Of a stretch of 64,000 bases of DNA, positions 1-12,721 are shown one piece after another (the stretch's first letter is position 1; every line of letters begins with the position of its first letter). The notes beneath the pieces are model-generated. The model had not been told where the DNA came from. It made no database searches and saw only the letters and a list, made by a program, of their open reading frames with translations. Origin of the DNA: Phoma sp. XZ068 (taxonomy: Eukaryota > Ascomycota > Dothideomycetes > Pleosporales > Didymellaceae). The stretch is taken from assembly GCA_004835665.1 (NCBI GenBank), contig RBKR01000001.1, positions 3,100,001 to 3,164,000 on the forward strand. The letters are read 5' to 3'. The translations under genes were made by a program, and so were the position numbers.

Positions 1-632
1 AATTTCAGAGACGTGGGGTAACGAGAGTTTGTACCCCGCGCGATCTCGGAGGTGCCTGCAAGTCCGCAATCCACTCGAGAGTGTTAACAGCCTGAGGCAC
101 ACATTTACGACCTGAAGCACACATATACGACCATTGATGATTATCAGTTGGTGTAATCCGTTATGTGCTGCGGCAAGTACTCCAAGATTGTCAAGAATTC
201 AAACATCATCATTTCGAAGTCGCGCAATCAAAACCATACGGTCCAGAGTGAAAGGAAATGGGTATCCGATATCTTGTGCTTAGGAACGCTAAACGCCAAA
301 GCTCATGCTCATGGTCATGCTGCTCATGAATCGTAACGCATCCCAGCCAGTCGCCAGTCGCCAACGCTATGCTATGAATGTTGTAGACTCCTAATCGCTC
401 CACCACGCGCTTCGAACGCCGAAAAACTCCATCGACTGCCTCGCTCGTAAAGTGAAATTGACTGTCGTAAACTCGTAACGCCGTATTGCATAAACCAGCA
501 CTGCCCGCCGTGTGCCGTCTCAGTGTGTTCTCGCCCCCGCACTCTCTGGAAAGCCGCGGAGGTATCAGTTACCATTACCGCTGACATCCACCTTTGGCCA
601 ACTCCCTAAGGCCAACGCGGTCAACAAACAGC
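1..632. other. 3' flank of the deubiquitinase gene, no gene seen
   Basis: No convincing coding sequence is visible; the short open frames have no recognisable motif or splice structure. A small imperfect direct repeat lies near 98-132, where the words gcacacat and acgacc recur with a spacing of about 20 bases. Confidence 0.5.
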
Positions 633-3600
633 TCACGGGTCAAGCAGCTCGACATCATCAGACTCACTGCCGTAGTCGGATGCATCAAATGCCCCCTCGC
701 CCGGGCTTGGGAGGCTGACCTCGGGCAGCATGCGCACCCGCGATTCGACCTCGACTTGCCACTGGTAGATCATGGCTTTGTCATTCTCGTCCTTGAAGCT
801 GGCAAGGTCCGGGTCTTCGCTTGTCTCCAACTCATACAGCAACGCAACGAGGAAACCGCCCGTTTGGATCATTGGATTCAGATGCCGGCGTGGCATGCCA
901 GAGCTGGATTCGTACGAAATCCTCTTGATGATCTCTGCGGCTGTGGCTCGAGCGCACTTGTAGGCCTCATCTAGGTTCCGGGTGTCCTCCATGTACTTGG
1001 TGAAAAGATCGCAGACGAAATCCTGCGTGCCTTCGCGGACAATGTCATCGGAGTAGAGGAGCAGCGGGTTCGCGAACTTGTCACACTTGGTGATGAGACA
1101 CCAGTAGATGTCCGCGGATGGGAGATGTATGTTGGTCAGCGTGGACACATCCTGGAAGAAGCGCAGAACGCTGCCGCCGCTAGGGGCACCGTTCTCGTCG
1201 GATTGTTGCTCAACTGTCGCAATGGCCTCGGCCACAGTGTTGCAGACTTTGCTGAACGCGTCCAGGGTGGTAGCTACCTCACAGTAGGACGACGCGACTC
1301 GAAGGTATGCGTCGCAGTAGGGATTGTGAAGCTCCGTAATGCCCTGTACAATCATAATAATTATGTTGCGCTGTACGTGGTTGTCAAGTGATCCGGCTAG
1401 CCACTTGACTACCTCTCCAGGATAGAAACGCCCCGGTTTTGTCTGATCGAAGAGTTCCACCATCTTATCCACCACTGCATAAGCCTTCATCTCGCCATAC
1501 CAACACAATAAGAACCTCTTCTCATTGTGGGTCAGTGGAAAAATCAGCTGCTCCTGGTTGATCTCGGCCATGCGATCCGCCGCGTCGCAAACCGGTGCAT
1601 TCATATCGATGCGTAAGAGCATCGTTGAGACAAAGCCTATGAGCCTGTTAAATATGCCCCTCCTCTTATCCATGACTCGCGCAAAGTCAATATAGTCGTC
1701 GGTGATCTTGGGCAATGCATGCATGCAGAGTAGTCGAAGACAGAACTCTAAGATGCCGGTATCCAACAGTGCGGCCGTCTCAACAATGCCCATTTCAGCC
1801 AGCTGGGTTAGGGTTGAGTACAAATCATCCCAGGACCTGGAGTTCTTCGATGAACTTTCAGCGAGTATCGCCAATCGCTTGGCGATCGGGACGATTGGTC
1901 CAGAATCGGAATCTGCAGAATCCAAATCCACGTCGCTGTCTGCAGTTGTGCCGTACAGAAACGGGTCTTTTTCGCGAAGATCCATGAGGCTCTCGATCAA
2001 GAACAACCGCGTCCGTGACTTGATGCTCGTAAGTGGGCACCGCAAGAGCAAGTTGTGTAGTACTTCCCGATCGCGTGCAAGCCACTGGAGGGTGATACTG
2101 CAGCACACCTCGCACGACAGTACATATCGGCGAAGGTGAAGCAGCGCGTCTTCGAAGATTGCAGTAGTATGTTGGCGCCAGACTATCCGGCCGAGGTGAG
2201 CTAGGAAGATGTCCAACGCGCGCGACTCCTGGTCGTGATTCTCCGAACAGGTGCCGTGGTTGATCCTCTGTGACGCGCCATGAAGCTGTCGCACAAATGC
2301 TGAATGAACAGGATCAAACAGGCAGTACTCTCGGATGAAAAGCTCATTCTTAAGGTTGATATCATCTTCGATAGGTTGAGGGATTTCAACCTTTGGTGGC
2401 TGTGCCTGTGATGAGATGGTCCATTGCTGTTGGTCGTTTGCGATTGCTGTTCTTCGCTGATAAAATAGCATGTACGCCGAGTACAGCTTGTACTGACGAG
2501 TGTAAGCATCCTCTACTGGCCCACCAAACGCCTTTTGCGGTATTTCGGCCGGGTCAAAAGGATCTACCTCCTGATCGTTGAAATTGAGCCAAGCAGGTGC
2601 AGTGTCGCCTGTCGGACAGGTTCGCTTTCGAATGTAAGAATAGTAATGACCATTCTCGCAGTTCCCAAAATGTACGACAACACCAACCAGATCGAAGTAG
2701 TCTTCCGTGTGCGGTTTGGAAGGGTCACTGAGGTGGTCGACGGTGTAAAGTCCAATGTCGATCGTCTCCGGGAAGGCAAAATGTTCGTGGACCTTCTTCC
2801 GGCTGAAGTCGGTCAAATCAAAGTCGAACCGTTTCAGATGGAAGATCAGATTGTCGGGCGCAGATTTGAGGCATGTCCTGCTACAGTCAGTAACGCTCTG
2901 TTTTCGTTCGAAGTGTTGTTTACCGTTTCACCGCATCGACGAATTTGCCACCACACGACTCACACTTGTACTTGTTGTCTCCCTCCATGACGTCGCCTTG
3001 GACAAACGCCTGGAGGCTTTCCTGCAGATTAGCCTTGCCTTGCACATCACACTGCAAAGCGAAGAATGAATCCGCGCGCTCCGACACATGCTCACACTCT
3101 TTTGACTTGACCTGTTGCAGCATCTGTCCACCATAGAAGTTGCGGAATTGTCGCTTGTCCCGTTCGTTTACAAGCTGTGCCTCCCATTGATCGAACAGCA
3201 GGTTGTAGAACTCATCAGCGTCCATCTGCACTCCGATATCGATAGGAGTCTTGTCCAGCGTCCGTACGCATGCTGCGAAGGGCCGCGGATCCGCAGCTTT
3301 GCGATACGAATTTTGCATCGTTGCAAAGAGGTTTTGTGTCTCTAGCAGCAGGCGTTGGGAGCCGTCGCCCTCTCTTACCTCGAGGCCAAGCATGAACTGT
3401 CTGAAGTTCAAGTTCATAAAGAGCTGCGCTAGTAATGAGTTCATATAGCAGATAGCGCGAGGATTGTGTAAGCCGACGTATCCTGTTCGAGAGCGGATCT
3501 CGATCGATCGGTCCACGGAAAGGCTAGGTAAGATGTTATCGACGTTCCTGTTCTCGACGTCGCCAAGGAGTCGAAGCAGGCGCTCATAGGAATGGCTGTC

Positions 3601-6600
3601 GTCCGCTAGAGCTAGCATGAGATCGTAAAGCTCCCGTCGCGTGTTGCTGTCAAGGACAGGAAGCAAAGCCGAAGTGGAGCTGCCCCCATGTACTGCACTC
3701 TCAATAGCTGATACGCTGCTTCATGTTAACAGAGTCTGTAAAACAGGATGGTGAAGGATTGTAGCGGAGAATATGAAGTAAGTATTTTTAGGATCAGGTA
3801 CGTACCTGGTGAAGAGAAACTTTTGAAAGATAGAGGAGATGAGGGCGCCAGCGTTCAATGGACGCTTGTACGACTTCAAAGAGGGTACAAGACACAGAAG
3901 TAATTTCGTGAATCCCAAGACAACATTGTCCGTTTCGTATCGGCCGGGGATTTCGATGTGGTCGTAAGCTAGTAGCCAAGAACTCCAACTGCGCAGGAGC
4001 GAGCGCAGATTTTCCTCGTTGCGATGATGTTCGTCGTAGACTCGAAAGACATACTGCGCAAGTTCGAAGAGCTGCGCTGAATGACCAACGTCGTGAGCCG
4101 CAGCAGGTAGAATGCTCGCGACGGCAATCCAGTAGCGTGAGGCGATATCGGCTGTGCTCAACGGACAGGAAGATGGCAGGTGTCCGCCACACACGGAGAG
4201 GACCTTTAGCTTGACATACTCCCGCAGATTCTCGCGCTCGTCGGACAACAGAAGCGTTCGATGGATGTGAGAAGCCTCAGGATGTTCCCAGAACGTCTCC
4301 CAGACAAGTGGAGAGTACAATGAAGCTTCCAGGATCGTCGCATAGCATTCTTGCGTGAGTTTCGTCGCCCCAGTTGTACGAATCGCGGCCAGAAGGATGT
4401 TTACAAGACGAGTTGCCAGTGTCGGTGGGTCGGCGAAGTAGTCCTTCGACACGTCGGAGGAAGGGCGCTCTGCTGTACATTAGGAGTTGGCTTGACACAG
4501 GGAGATTGGCTCTCGTAAACACACCTCTAAGAAAATCCAACGTGGTGCTAATAAGGACGGCCGCAACTGGCAATCTGCTCGAGAGGGAGTCGTTGTCCCC
4601 AAGCAGTTCTTCGCTGAGTAGTGCACGATCGAGGAGCTTGATAGCGTTGACTAGGAAGGTCTCGTCCAGAGCGGACTATCAATCGTTAGTACATGAATCT
4701 AGTAGGAGTGGACAGAAGGACTTACGCTACGTAAATGATCCTTGAGCTTGCTGTGTATGGCTTGGGCAGCATATTTTGCTTGGAAAAATTTGCCTGGTGG
4801 GAAAAGACTCTCGAGAGTTGCCTCACCGGCAGCCACGCTGTTCGTAATCGTACTGCGATACGGAAATAGAGTCAAGAAATCAAAGAGCTGAGTGGTTAGC
4901 GAAAGTGCCATGCGCAGAGAACGATTGGCAAACTTACCAGCTGACTTGTTGCGTCGTCCGCATCCATCCAACCAAACATTTCGTCGAAATGCTTGACGAG
5001 ATTGGTCTCAAACTCGGAGGATCCTGCGACCGGCGCATTTACAGCTTGTATTGTCTCATCTCTTTGAACTTGCTGCACAAGAAGCTGGCCGCCAAATTTT
5101 GCGTCAGCAAGCTTCTCATCTGCTCGCTGAGCTACGTCAAGCTTCTGGCCTCCTGCAAAGAGGTTGATCTTGGAGCACTCGGTCGCATGGCACAAGCTAC
5201 GATACAAATCTGCGATCGTGCGGTCCGGTGCAATTGCTACGCTTTGCCTATCGTTTCCGAATTGATACCTGATGACAACGGCGTTGGCAGCTGGAATGCC
5301 AGTATCCATTGACTCTACCTTCGAGTCGGCTCTGCGCGCACGGTTGAACTCAGGTTTCTGTCGAACCAATTCGAGTAACTGTTTCTGGAACATGAGAACA
5401 CGACTAAATCGAAGTCTGCTGTCTTGTTTACTTTCGTCGTGCTCTTCACGCAGCGCTCCGAACGAAGACCTCAATTCTTTCATACAGCGGTCGACCAGCT
5501 CAGTATGAGCAAGTTCGACCTCAGGAAGAGTGACTTCTCGGTTCTGAGAGATCTGAACATATCGGCTGGCTAGATCTCGAGCAGCGAGATCTTCAATGGT
5601 GCCAGGAGGGCTAGACAGAGCTAGAGACCAGAGGAGATCACCACCCGGAATCTGCAGGAGCGAATTGTCCACACCAGCGACCTGAACAGTACCTCGTGTA
5701 ATAGGAAAGTTGTAGTTCGCTACAAATTCGTACAAGCCAGGCGTGTAGTAGTGAGGGTCCATGGTCGGCACATAACTTGAGATCAACTGTCGGCAGAAGT
5801 CATTGTCGGGCAGAACCTTGGACGCTTGTAGAAGTTGGGCCCATGCAACATCGCGAGCACGGTTCGACAAAGCATGCTTCCCGACAACATGGTCCCACAG
5901 GTCATTGTAAAGAGCTTCTGGAATCAGCTGTCCAATTCTACAGGCCAAGAACGCAAGCAGCTCGAGTCGATATTGCAAGGCCGGTAGTTGATAGCGATGA
6001 GCAGAACTCAGAGCCTCCGATTTCACGAACAACGGGATCTCTTCAAGAATCTGGCGCACCGCGTCCTCGTTCTGCTGTAAGAAATTTGATCCCCCGAATG
6101 AAGTCAAAATGAAGATCGCTCTCACTGCTCCAGTAGCCGCATAAGATCGTGCTACGATATGCTCCAAGGATTGTTCGTAGATGGAATTTTGATCAGGTTC
6201 TGGGATGTTGCGAGCCAATGTGCGCAGCTGGTCGTCAATTTCCGTATGGAGATCTAGGTCGTGCTTGGTCGCACCGTTCCCAGGAGCAGTGTCTTGAAGT
6301 AATCGGACGCACACATTCCAAGGCCGTGCGGAGTCACCTCTCAGGTTCCAATCGACAGGTGGATGTCGATCCAAAAGTTTTATGGTCAACTCGCGCAAGA
6401 AGCGCAATACATCTAATGTAAAGCTCTCGATAGGTAAGTCATGAAGTTTCATGCACAGGTAGAGATGATCTGATGGTTTCATCAAGTTGATGATGTTTCG
6501 AAGCATGGTCAAGGTGGCCGTGACCACGCGAGGATCTGGGCTGTGGGATACCGTATTCCAGATGGCATCGGCTTGGCTGTCTACCCATCGGTCGGTGACG

Positions 6601-8392
6601 ACGAGAAACCCGGCAATGTTTCCACTTCTAGATATCAGCTGTGGATGCGAGTCAACGCTTATGATGTAGTCCACCACACGTCCCCTCAAAAGAACATCGG
6701 CAAGGTATCGCAGGACAGGGTGTTTCTCTGGTGAACTCGGGTCATGGTACTCCTTGTGCAGAGTGACCAAAGCCTCGTCCATAAAGGCAATGCTCATGAC
6801 CCGCAACTCCATTCTGCCCTTGACAACGTACTTGCGCAACAACTTGAACTTCCAGGCGTTGGCAACTAGAACGGGAAGAATGTCAGGGTACTGGCGATAA
6901 TCATCCATCCCTGAATTAGCCTGAATATCTGTAGGTGAGGATACGGTGGGTGACCCAGGGTTTTGCAAGTCCAGTAGCTCATCCGCCAGACTTGAGGCGC
7001 TGTCCTCGTCCCATTGGCAAATTTCTTGAACCAAGTGGGAGAAGTGAATTATGAGTTCTCTCGCTGAGGTAGCATCTGATATGTTTGCTGCATCTTGGAG
7101 GTCTTTGGTGTATTTTCGGAAGAATAGTAAGGTTCCACGATAGTATTCGGCAGGATCGATGTCGCCTCGTGCGTTTGGGAATCGGCAAATAGCCCAGCCC
7201 AATGTCCCAAATACTTGGCACATGTATACAGTAATGTGGGGTTGTATGATCATAGATACCTTGCGGAACGCATCATCAGCTAGCCTGAGGAGGTTCTGAG
7301 CGCCGTTGGCTATGAGGAAGTCTGTGTGCAGGCGATTGCTCAGGTCGCGTACATCGACAGCATATTCCCTTCGCAGCAAGTGGAACAATGGGGCCTTTTC
7401 GCTGCGAAGAATCGTGTGGAGGTGCTGCAGATGCTTCTCGCTCAGCAACGGCGAAGAATATTGGTCCTCCGGCCGTGTTCGATCCAGCAGATGCGCATCG
7501 ACGAGGAACAAGTGCGAGCAGAGCCTCATGTATGCGCTGAAAAATCTGGAAAAGGCCTCATCTACCGCTGCGTCATCGCCAAAATGTTCACCAAAGGGGT
7601 ATCTGCTCATGTCATCATCCTGGCCAGCATTGAGAGCAGTCATCCATTGGTACCTCCGCTTCAAAAGTTTCTCGACCAGGTCCGCAAAGTTAAACCAAAA
7701 TGTTCTCTTGCTCGTGTAGAAGTTTTGTAAATGGGGCGATATTTCGTCAGGAAGGCCGTGGAGCCACTGGGCTAACAACGGTAGAAGGTCATTAGGAATA
7801 TCTAGATCTGCATTGCATGAGCAAGGCCTTCAGCGACGCAGAGCCGATCCAACTTACTGTCCTGCACGTGGATGGTTATTTGTCGGAGTGCCTCCATGGT
7901 GCTCCCGAAGCGTCCATGGTAAGGGAACTGCCTGAAGTGATCCTCAGCATTGAGCTGCACGGTGAAGGTCGTCGAAAGCTCGTCCTCGTCATCGTCAATA
8001 ATCTCAATGACGGGCGGTCTGGTGGGGTCGTCTTCTGCGCCATCTAACATCGCGGGCGACTTTGTGGGTGTTGATGCTCGGTCGGTGGAGGATCCAGTGG
8101 CAGTGTGGTCGGGCTGTTCGTCCTCTGCGGGCGAGGGAGATGAAGGTTGATGCTCTCGTATGGTCATGGCAACCATCTCTTTGTGCGGCGACGTGATTGC
8201 TTTACTTGGCGACTCTGAGTTGGCCGACATTGCAAGCAGAACGGCGCCTCCGTCATCCAGCCGCTGGCGTTTGCGAGTAAAGTTGTCGTCTGCGTCTTCC
8301 ACGGGATCGCGGCGCGGTGGCGAGGATGAAGTGGAAGTTGCTGGCTGATCCGCAGCATGGGACTGCTCTATACTATGATGCTGCGCACTCAT
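633..8392 (-). CDS. Giant ubiquitin carboxyl-terminal hydrolase (USP family, USP34/USP9X-like)
   Basis: Predicted cysteine protease that removes ubiquitin from proteins. Seven exons fit: 8392-7858, 7807-4938, 4887-4726, 4675-4525, 4472-3806, 3715-2924 and 2877-633, giving 2473 aa, the usual size of this fungal family. The start is the first ATG of the frame (8392). The Cys box (GLHNPRAICYMNS) puts the catalytic Cys at about residue 1551. After it come a Cys-x2-Cys region, the core FHLKRFDFDL and the His box NGHYYSYI with His about 1803. The long N-terminal half looks like helical scaffold, and about 600 residues follow the protease; a DUF3517-type tail is expected there from family knowledge. 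Residues 40-44 (RKRQR) may be a nuclear signal and 128-137 (VIEIIDDDED) is a SUMO-interaction-like motif. Oddity: the usual Gly three residues before the Cys is Arg. Exon 6 could start 3 nt earlier. Confidence 0.93.
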
Positions 8393-8961
8393 GACTGAGT
8401 GAGCTGGCAAGACAGCGGCTTGTTTGCGCGGGGCGAGTTTGGCGTGTCCGGCGTGGCAGGCACACAGGCAGCAGTTGCAGCTGCAGGTCCAGCCTTAGTG
8501 TGCGAGGACCGCGCGCGAAGGGGTGGGGCACGCGTGGGTGAGTGGCAACATGAGCTGTAGCTGTCTGGGGTCACTCTGAAAAGGCTGGATTGAATGTAAC
8601 AGTAATTGCGTCGCTGTACTGGAGAGCTCTCGAACGCGTCGTTAATTCACGATGTTCGCGGGGCAGTTAGCTGGACGTCATCGCCAATTGGAGGACCTGT
8701 TCGCGCTACATCTTAGCGTAGTGGTCTGTGCGCTCCTCCGAGAGAACCGCACCCCATCAAGGCGTTCGCTGATCAGCCAAGAGCTTCACTGGACAGCAGT
8801 GCAAACATTAAGACGCCTAGTAGCTTCTCTCAGCTCAAATCTACCACCATCTACGACTGTGCCAGCAAACGCCAGCAACACGCATTTACGTACTACGCAG
8901 TCTGCAAACATTTTTTTCTTGTCGCTGGACCCTGAGCATCCAGGGTAACTTTACGCGCGAC
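8393..8961. promoter_or_regulatory. Shared intergenic promoter region of the divergent USP and Pop3-like genes
   Basis: The 569 bp lie between the two divergent start codons, so both promoters are probably here. No TATA box is obvious. The region is moderately GC-rich near the USP start. Open frames in it have no recognisable motif. Confidence 0.4.
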
Positions 8962-9866
8962 ATGGCACCACCAACGAAGAAACCATCGAAGCCGATCTTC
9001 AAAACTTCTTCGCCATTTACAGAGACCAGATGGTTGGTGAGCAGCTGATCTCGTTCGTCAGCACACGCTGAGCTTTGCAGGCCGTCTGTAACACACGAAG
9101 ACCAAGAAGTCATAACGGAATTACTATGCAAGTAGGTAAGACCTACTGTCAACTCATACTCACGCTACTCAAGCAATTTGTCTTGACTAGTAGATTCAAC
9201 CCTTTCCACAATAATCGTTCAACCCACAGAGTTGCGTCTAATCCTTCCAGTGTCATCGGCCCTCTGGGCGAGCACCGTAGAACACACACCCAACCTTCCA
9301 AGGGCAAGAAGCGAAAGCGAGACACCAAAGCTCCTTCAGATGACACAACTACGCCCCCAACACCGGCGATAGGATCTCATGTGCTCATTGGCCTGAACAG
9401 CGTAACAAGACATCTCGAAACTTTAGCCGCAAGTATTGCACCGCCTACTGCACCAGTCAGGGATACAGATGAGGACGAGAAGGATAGCTCAATACCGGGA
9501 GAAAATGCGGAGAAACAGACAAGGACCGTATTAAAGCCCCTGAGCATGGTCATCCTGACTCATCCTCAGCCGTCACTCTCTCCTTCCCACGCTCACATAC
9601 CGACCTTGCTGCACCTTGCCAGTTTACGACCTATCTCAGCAACTAAATCATCAGAATCTACACGCCTTGTCACTCTTCCTACCTCTAGAGACGCTCGGTT
9701 AGCGACCGCACTGCACATACCACGTGTCGGCGCAATCGGCATCTACGAAGGCGCGCCAGGCGCAAAGGCACTGGAGGACTATGTAAGGAAGCACGTAGGA
9801 TTGACGGAATGCTTGTGGCTGGATGAGGCAATGAAGCCAGAATGGCGAGGTTTGAGTGTTGCATAA
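8962..9866 (+). CDS. RNase P/RNase MRP subunit, Pop3-like
   Basis: Predicted protein subunit of the nuclear RNase P and RNase MRP ribonucleoproteins, which process tRNA and rRNA precursors. The three-exon model is 8962-9032, 9081-9131 and 9230-9866 (252 aa). The splice choices restore the family order: a basic N-terminus, a Trp-Pro junction, a short helix ending ELLCK, PLGEHRR-x-H, a basic stretch (KGKKRKR), then GSHVLIGLNSVTRHLE and a C-terminal half with RLVTLP, RDARLATALHIPRVGAIGI and a final acidic/Trp segment. These match fungal Pop3-type proteins from memory. The first donor (GTTGGT) is not consensus but keeps the Trp-Pro junction; a downstream GTGAGC would shift the frame. Divergent from the USP gene. 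Confidence 0.82.
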
Positions 9867-10050
9867 ACAAAGTCAGGGCTTTACTGTCCCAGGATCCTCT
9901 CGTCAACGTCGATCGTGTGTCGACGAGTCGTTATGGTGAATGAGAACATGAACACGTGGCCCAATAATCATATATCAGCACGATTTTTTCTTGACCTCCA
10001 CGATCGAGTCTCCTTGTCCTTCAATAAGATACCACATCTCACCTTGGAAC

Positions 10051-10284
10051 ATGGGCGCTAAACCTAGCATCCTCACGCAGGTATATCTCGTTAAGTGGCG
10101 CTGCCATCGATGTGGCAAGCGATGGACATCAGAAGAAGTAGGCAACAAGTGCCTGAGCTGCACGCACAGGCGGTGTCGATGGAAGTGCTGGAGCATCGAG
10201 GTTGGGCAAACGGAGGAGTTGTGGCTGGAAGGCCTCGGCAGGAGGAAGTTGAAGAAGCAGTACCAGGGTGTCGATGTACTTTGA
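10051..10284 (+). CDS. Small Cys-rich protein with paired CxxC motifs (77 aa, hypothetical)
   Basis: A single-exon frame from the ATG at 10051. It contains WRCHRCGKRW, then KCLSCTHRRCRWKC, i.e. two CxxC knuckles followed by two more Cys, and a basic C-terminal tail. Many short fungal hypothetical proteins carry a Trp-x-Cys-x2-Cys ... Cys-x2-Cys-x-His-x-Arg-Cys pattern, probably zinc-binding; that is from general recollection. No signal peptide is visible. It lies in the gap between the Pop3-like gene and the Zn2Cys6 regulator. Without expression data the frame could be fortuitous, since an equally long frame runs on the other strand, but the Cys spacing favours this strand. Confidence 0.42.
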   Translation: MGAKPSILTQVYLVKWRCHRCGKRWTSEEVGNKCLSCTHRRCRWKCWSIEVGQTEELWLEGLGRRKLKKQYQGVDVL

Positions 10285-10649
10285 TATAAGCCTGCCAGCT
10301 TCGGTTTGCATAATGACTGATCATGGCTACTCAGCACATAGGTCCGTTTGCCACGTTGGAACTGACGATAAGATCGCGCTCGGTAGTTGTTCTCTGAACA
10401 TGTCTGTTTCATGATCATTTCGTTCTGCTTTTGTATGCGATATTCAACGAGTAGAAAATACCAACCAGAAAACGTTAACGCGCAACGAAGCCACATAGAA
10501 CCCTCAATAACCTTTGCATCCGATGTTTGCCATTCTGCGCCGGTGCAAATGCCGCGCTGACTCCCCCGCACTTTCTTCCCGCCCCGCCCCCATGTTCGAA
10601 GCGGCGATCAGCTTCGCACGACATTCCCGAAACCCACAGTTGTAACGCA

Positions 10650-12513
10650 ATGTCTTCGTCGGTGGCTCTTGAACGTCCTCGGAAACGTCGCGCCATAAAT
10701 GCGTGTATCACATGCCGGTCATCTAAAGTAAGATGTGATGGCAAACAACCCTGCGCGCGGTGCGACAGAAACGACGCAGTCTGTCAGTACCACGATGCGG
10801 CTCGCAAAGACCCGAATACGCGTCGCATCGAGCAGCTTGAAGCTGAAATAGGACAATTGCAGACGCAGTTAAGCAATAACGACCAATACACACCAAGGAA
10901 CCTACGATTCGAAACTATACAACCCAGCGCTGTAAGCGCCTTTTCGCAAATTGGAGACTTGATGAACGCACAGCCCAATGTCGGCTCCAACTCTGTCGAA
11001 AAAGGAACCATTACATACGACGATGCTTATGCTTGGTTTTCCAGCTTTTTTGGGGGTTGCGTATGTTATCGTGAGGACTGCATGAAACAGAATTGACATT
11101 TGGCAGCACTATCTGGTTCCCATCTTCTCTGAGAAAAGTGACATTATCACTTCAGTTGCTTCACGCAGTGCTTTTCTGTTCGATGCTATTGTGAGTGTCG
11201 GATGCCGTGCTGAGCAGGGCTTCAACTCTCCAGTGTTCCGGCAGCTGCAGTCTGGTCTGCGTGAGCATCTGACCCATCTCCTTATCACCTGCGAGCATCC
11301 ACGTCTCGAAGCAGTGCAAGCCATTACCCTGATGGCAGCGTATAGTGAAAATGGCTATATGTTGATAGCGCTCGCGCTTCGTTTTGCCATCCAATTGGGC
11401 CTACACAAAGCCACGGATCAGTTACTGGCTCTTCATCACAATCGAGACCATACAGAGGCTGAGCAACGAGAGCTTTATCGGCTCCAGCGAGTCTGGCATG
11501 GCATATGCAATCTTGAACTCTTGTAAGTCATAAACCAAATCCTATGAGTTTGTATCCACCGTCTCGTCAAACACTAACACCACAGCTTCTCGCTTGATGG
11601 TGGTCACACCCCAAGCTTCACGCCGCGCACGACACCACGGAAAATCCGAGCCCTTCTTAATCATGCAGAGTGTACTTCAGTAGACATCCGACTACTATCT
11701 CAAGTCGAACTCAACCTGATTCGGACGGATGCGTACAGCAATATCCTTAAGCATAGTGGTTCGTCACTTCTGGATGATGACGTCGTCATCCGAGCCAAGG
11801 TCCACGACACATTTACTGAGCTCTCCCTCTGGCTCAATGAGTGGACGGATGTGGTGGCTAGAGAGCCAATTCCTCATCAGCGGGATCTTGCTCTTCTAAA
11901 CCTCCACATCCAATACGACTGGGCCCTTATCACACTTCACCTGAAAGCTGTTTCAGCTTCAGGCATAGAGAACATCGCCATAATGACTGACTTTCAGAAA
12001 GAGATGATCAACAAAGCAAAAGAAGCCTCAACAAGGCACTTGCGACACTTACTGGAGGCTTCCACTTCGCCATCATCGCCTTCTGGTTCGGCTCCCGCGT
12101 ATCTCAACACCTTCAAATGGACAATGGACTACGTCTGGGCGAAGGGTGCCTTTTCAGTACTACTAGTACTACGACTTTCTATACTCCTTCGGGACCCCGT
12201 TCCGCATATCTTGTCGCTACTTCGTGACGCGCACCGGGTTCTTGAGGAACTCAAAAAAGTTACCATTGGTTACATTCCGTATTTTCAGATACTACAGACC
12301 AGCATTGAGAAGTGTGAAGCGGCGATAGTCGACTACTCTGTGCAACAAGATACTTCAGATCCAAGTCTGGCTGTCAGTGGGCCTGCTGAGAGTGATTTCC
12401 AAGGGTATGCCCCGAATCAGTTCACATTTGAGTGGGACTTTCCGGGTTTGAATCTCAAGCATATGCCGCTTGGGTGGCAGGACCTGTTTGTTGACATTGA
12501 TAGCCTCTTTTGA
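10650..12513 (+). CDS. Zn2Cys6 transcription factor with fungal-specific middle domain (Leu3/War1-like)
   Basis: Predicted nuclear DNA-binding regulator. Exons 10650-11060, 11107-11522 and 11586-12513 give 584 aa. The binuclear zinc cluster uses C19, C22, C29, C35, C38 and C45 with spacing C-x2-C-x6-C-x5-C-x2-C-x6-C, preceded by RKRR and followed by a short coiled coil at about 54-77. Downstream, WFSSFFGGC and ASRSAFLFDAIVSVGCR resemble the regulatory middle region of Leu3/War1-type activators, and MLIALALRFAIQLGLHKA is a typical helix of the fungal-specific domain. An ATG-less upstream extension of the frame exists, so the ATG at 10650 is the reasonable start. It converges on the MFS permease, and next beyond that is a GH31 glucosidase, so it may regulate them. 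Confidence 0.88.
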
Positions 12514-12721
12514 GACCAGCACGCTTGCACTTACTTTTTAAAGCATTCTTTCCCTCCCGGGTAACCTTGTTTCTAAGAAGGAATGGATTAGTCTTCAGTA
12601 TGTCAGTTAGTCATACACTTCACAAAGCAAAAAGTATGAAGATTGCAAAACGGTACGTTGATTGTTGTCCACTCCTCCAAGCCGCGCCTTCACCGACACG
12701 GTACTGACAGCATCGTTCTAT

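Noticed and set aside
8652..8948. 98-codon plus-strand frame upstream of the Pop3-like gene
   Set aside because: It occupies the shared promoter of two well-supported genes, starts near the USP promoter and has no recognisable domain.
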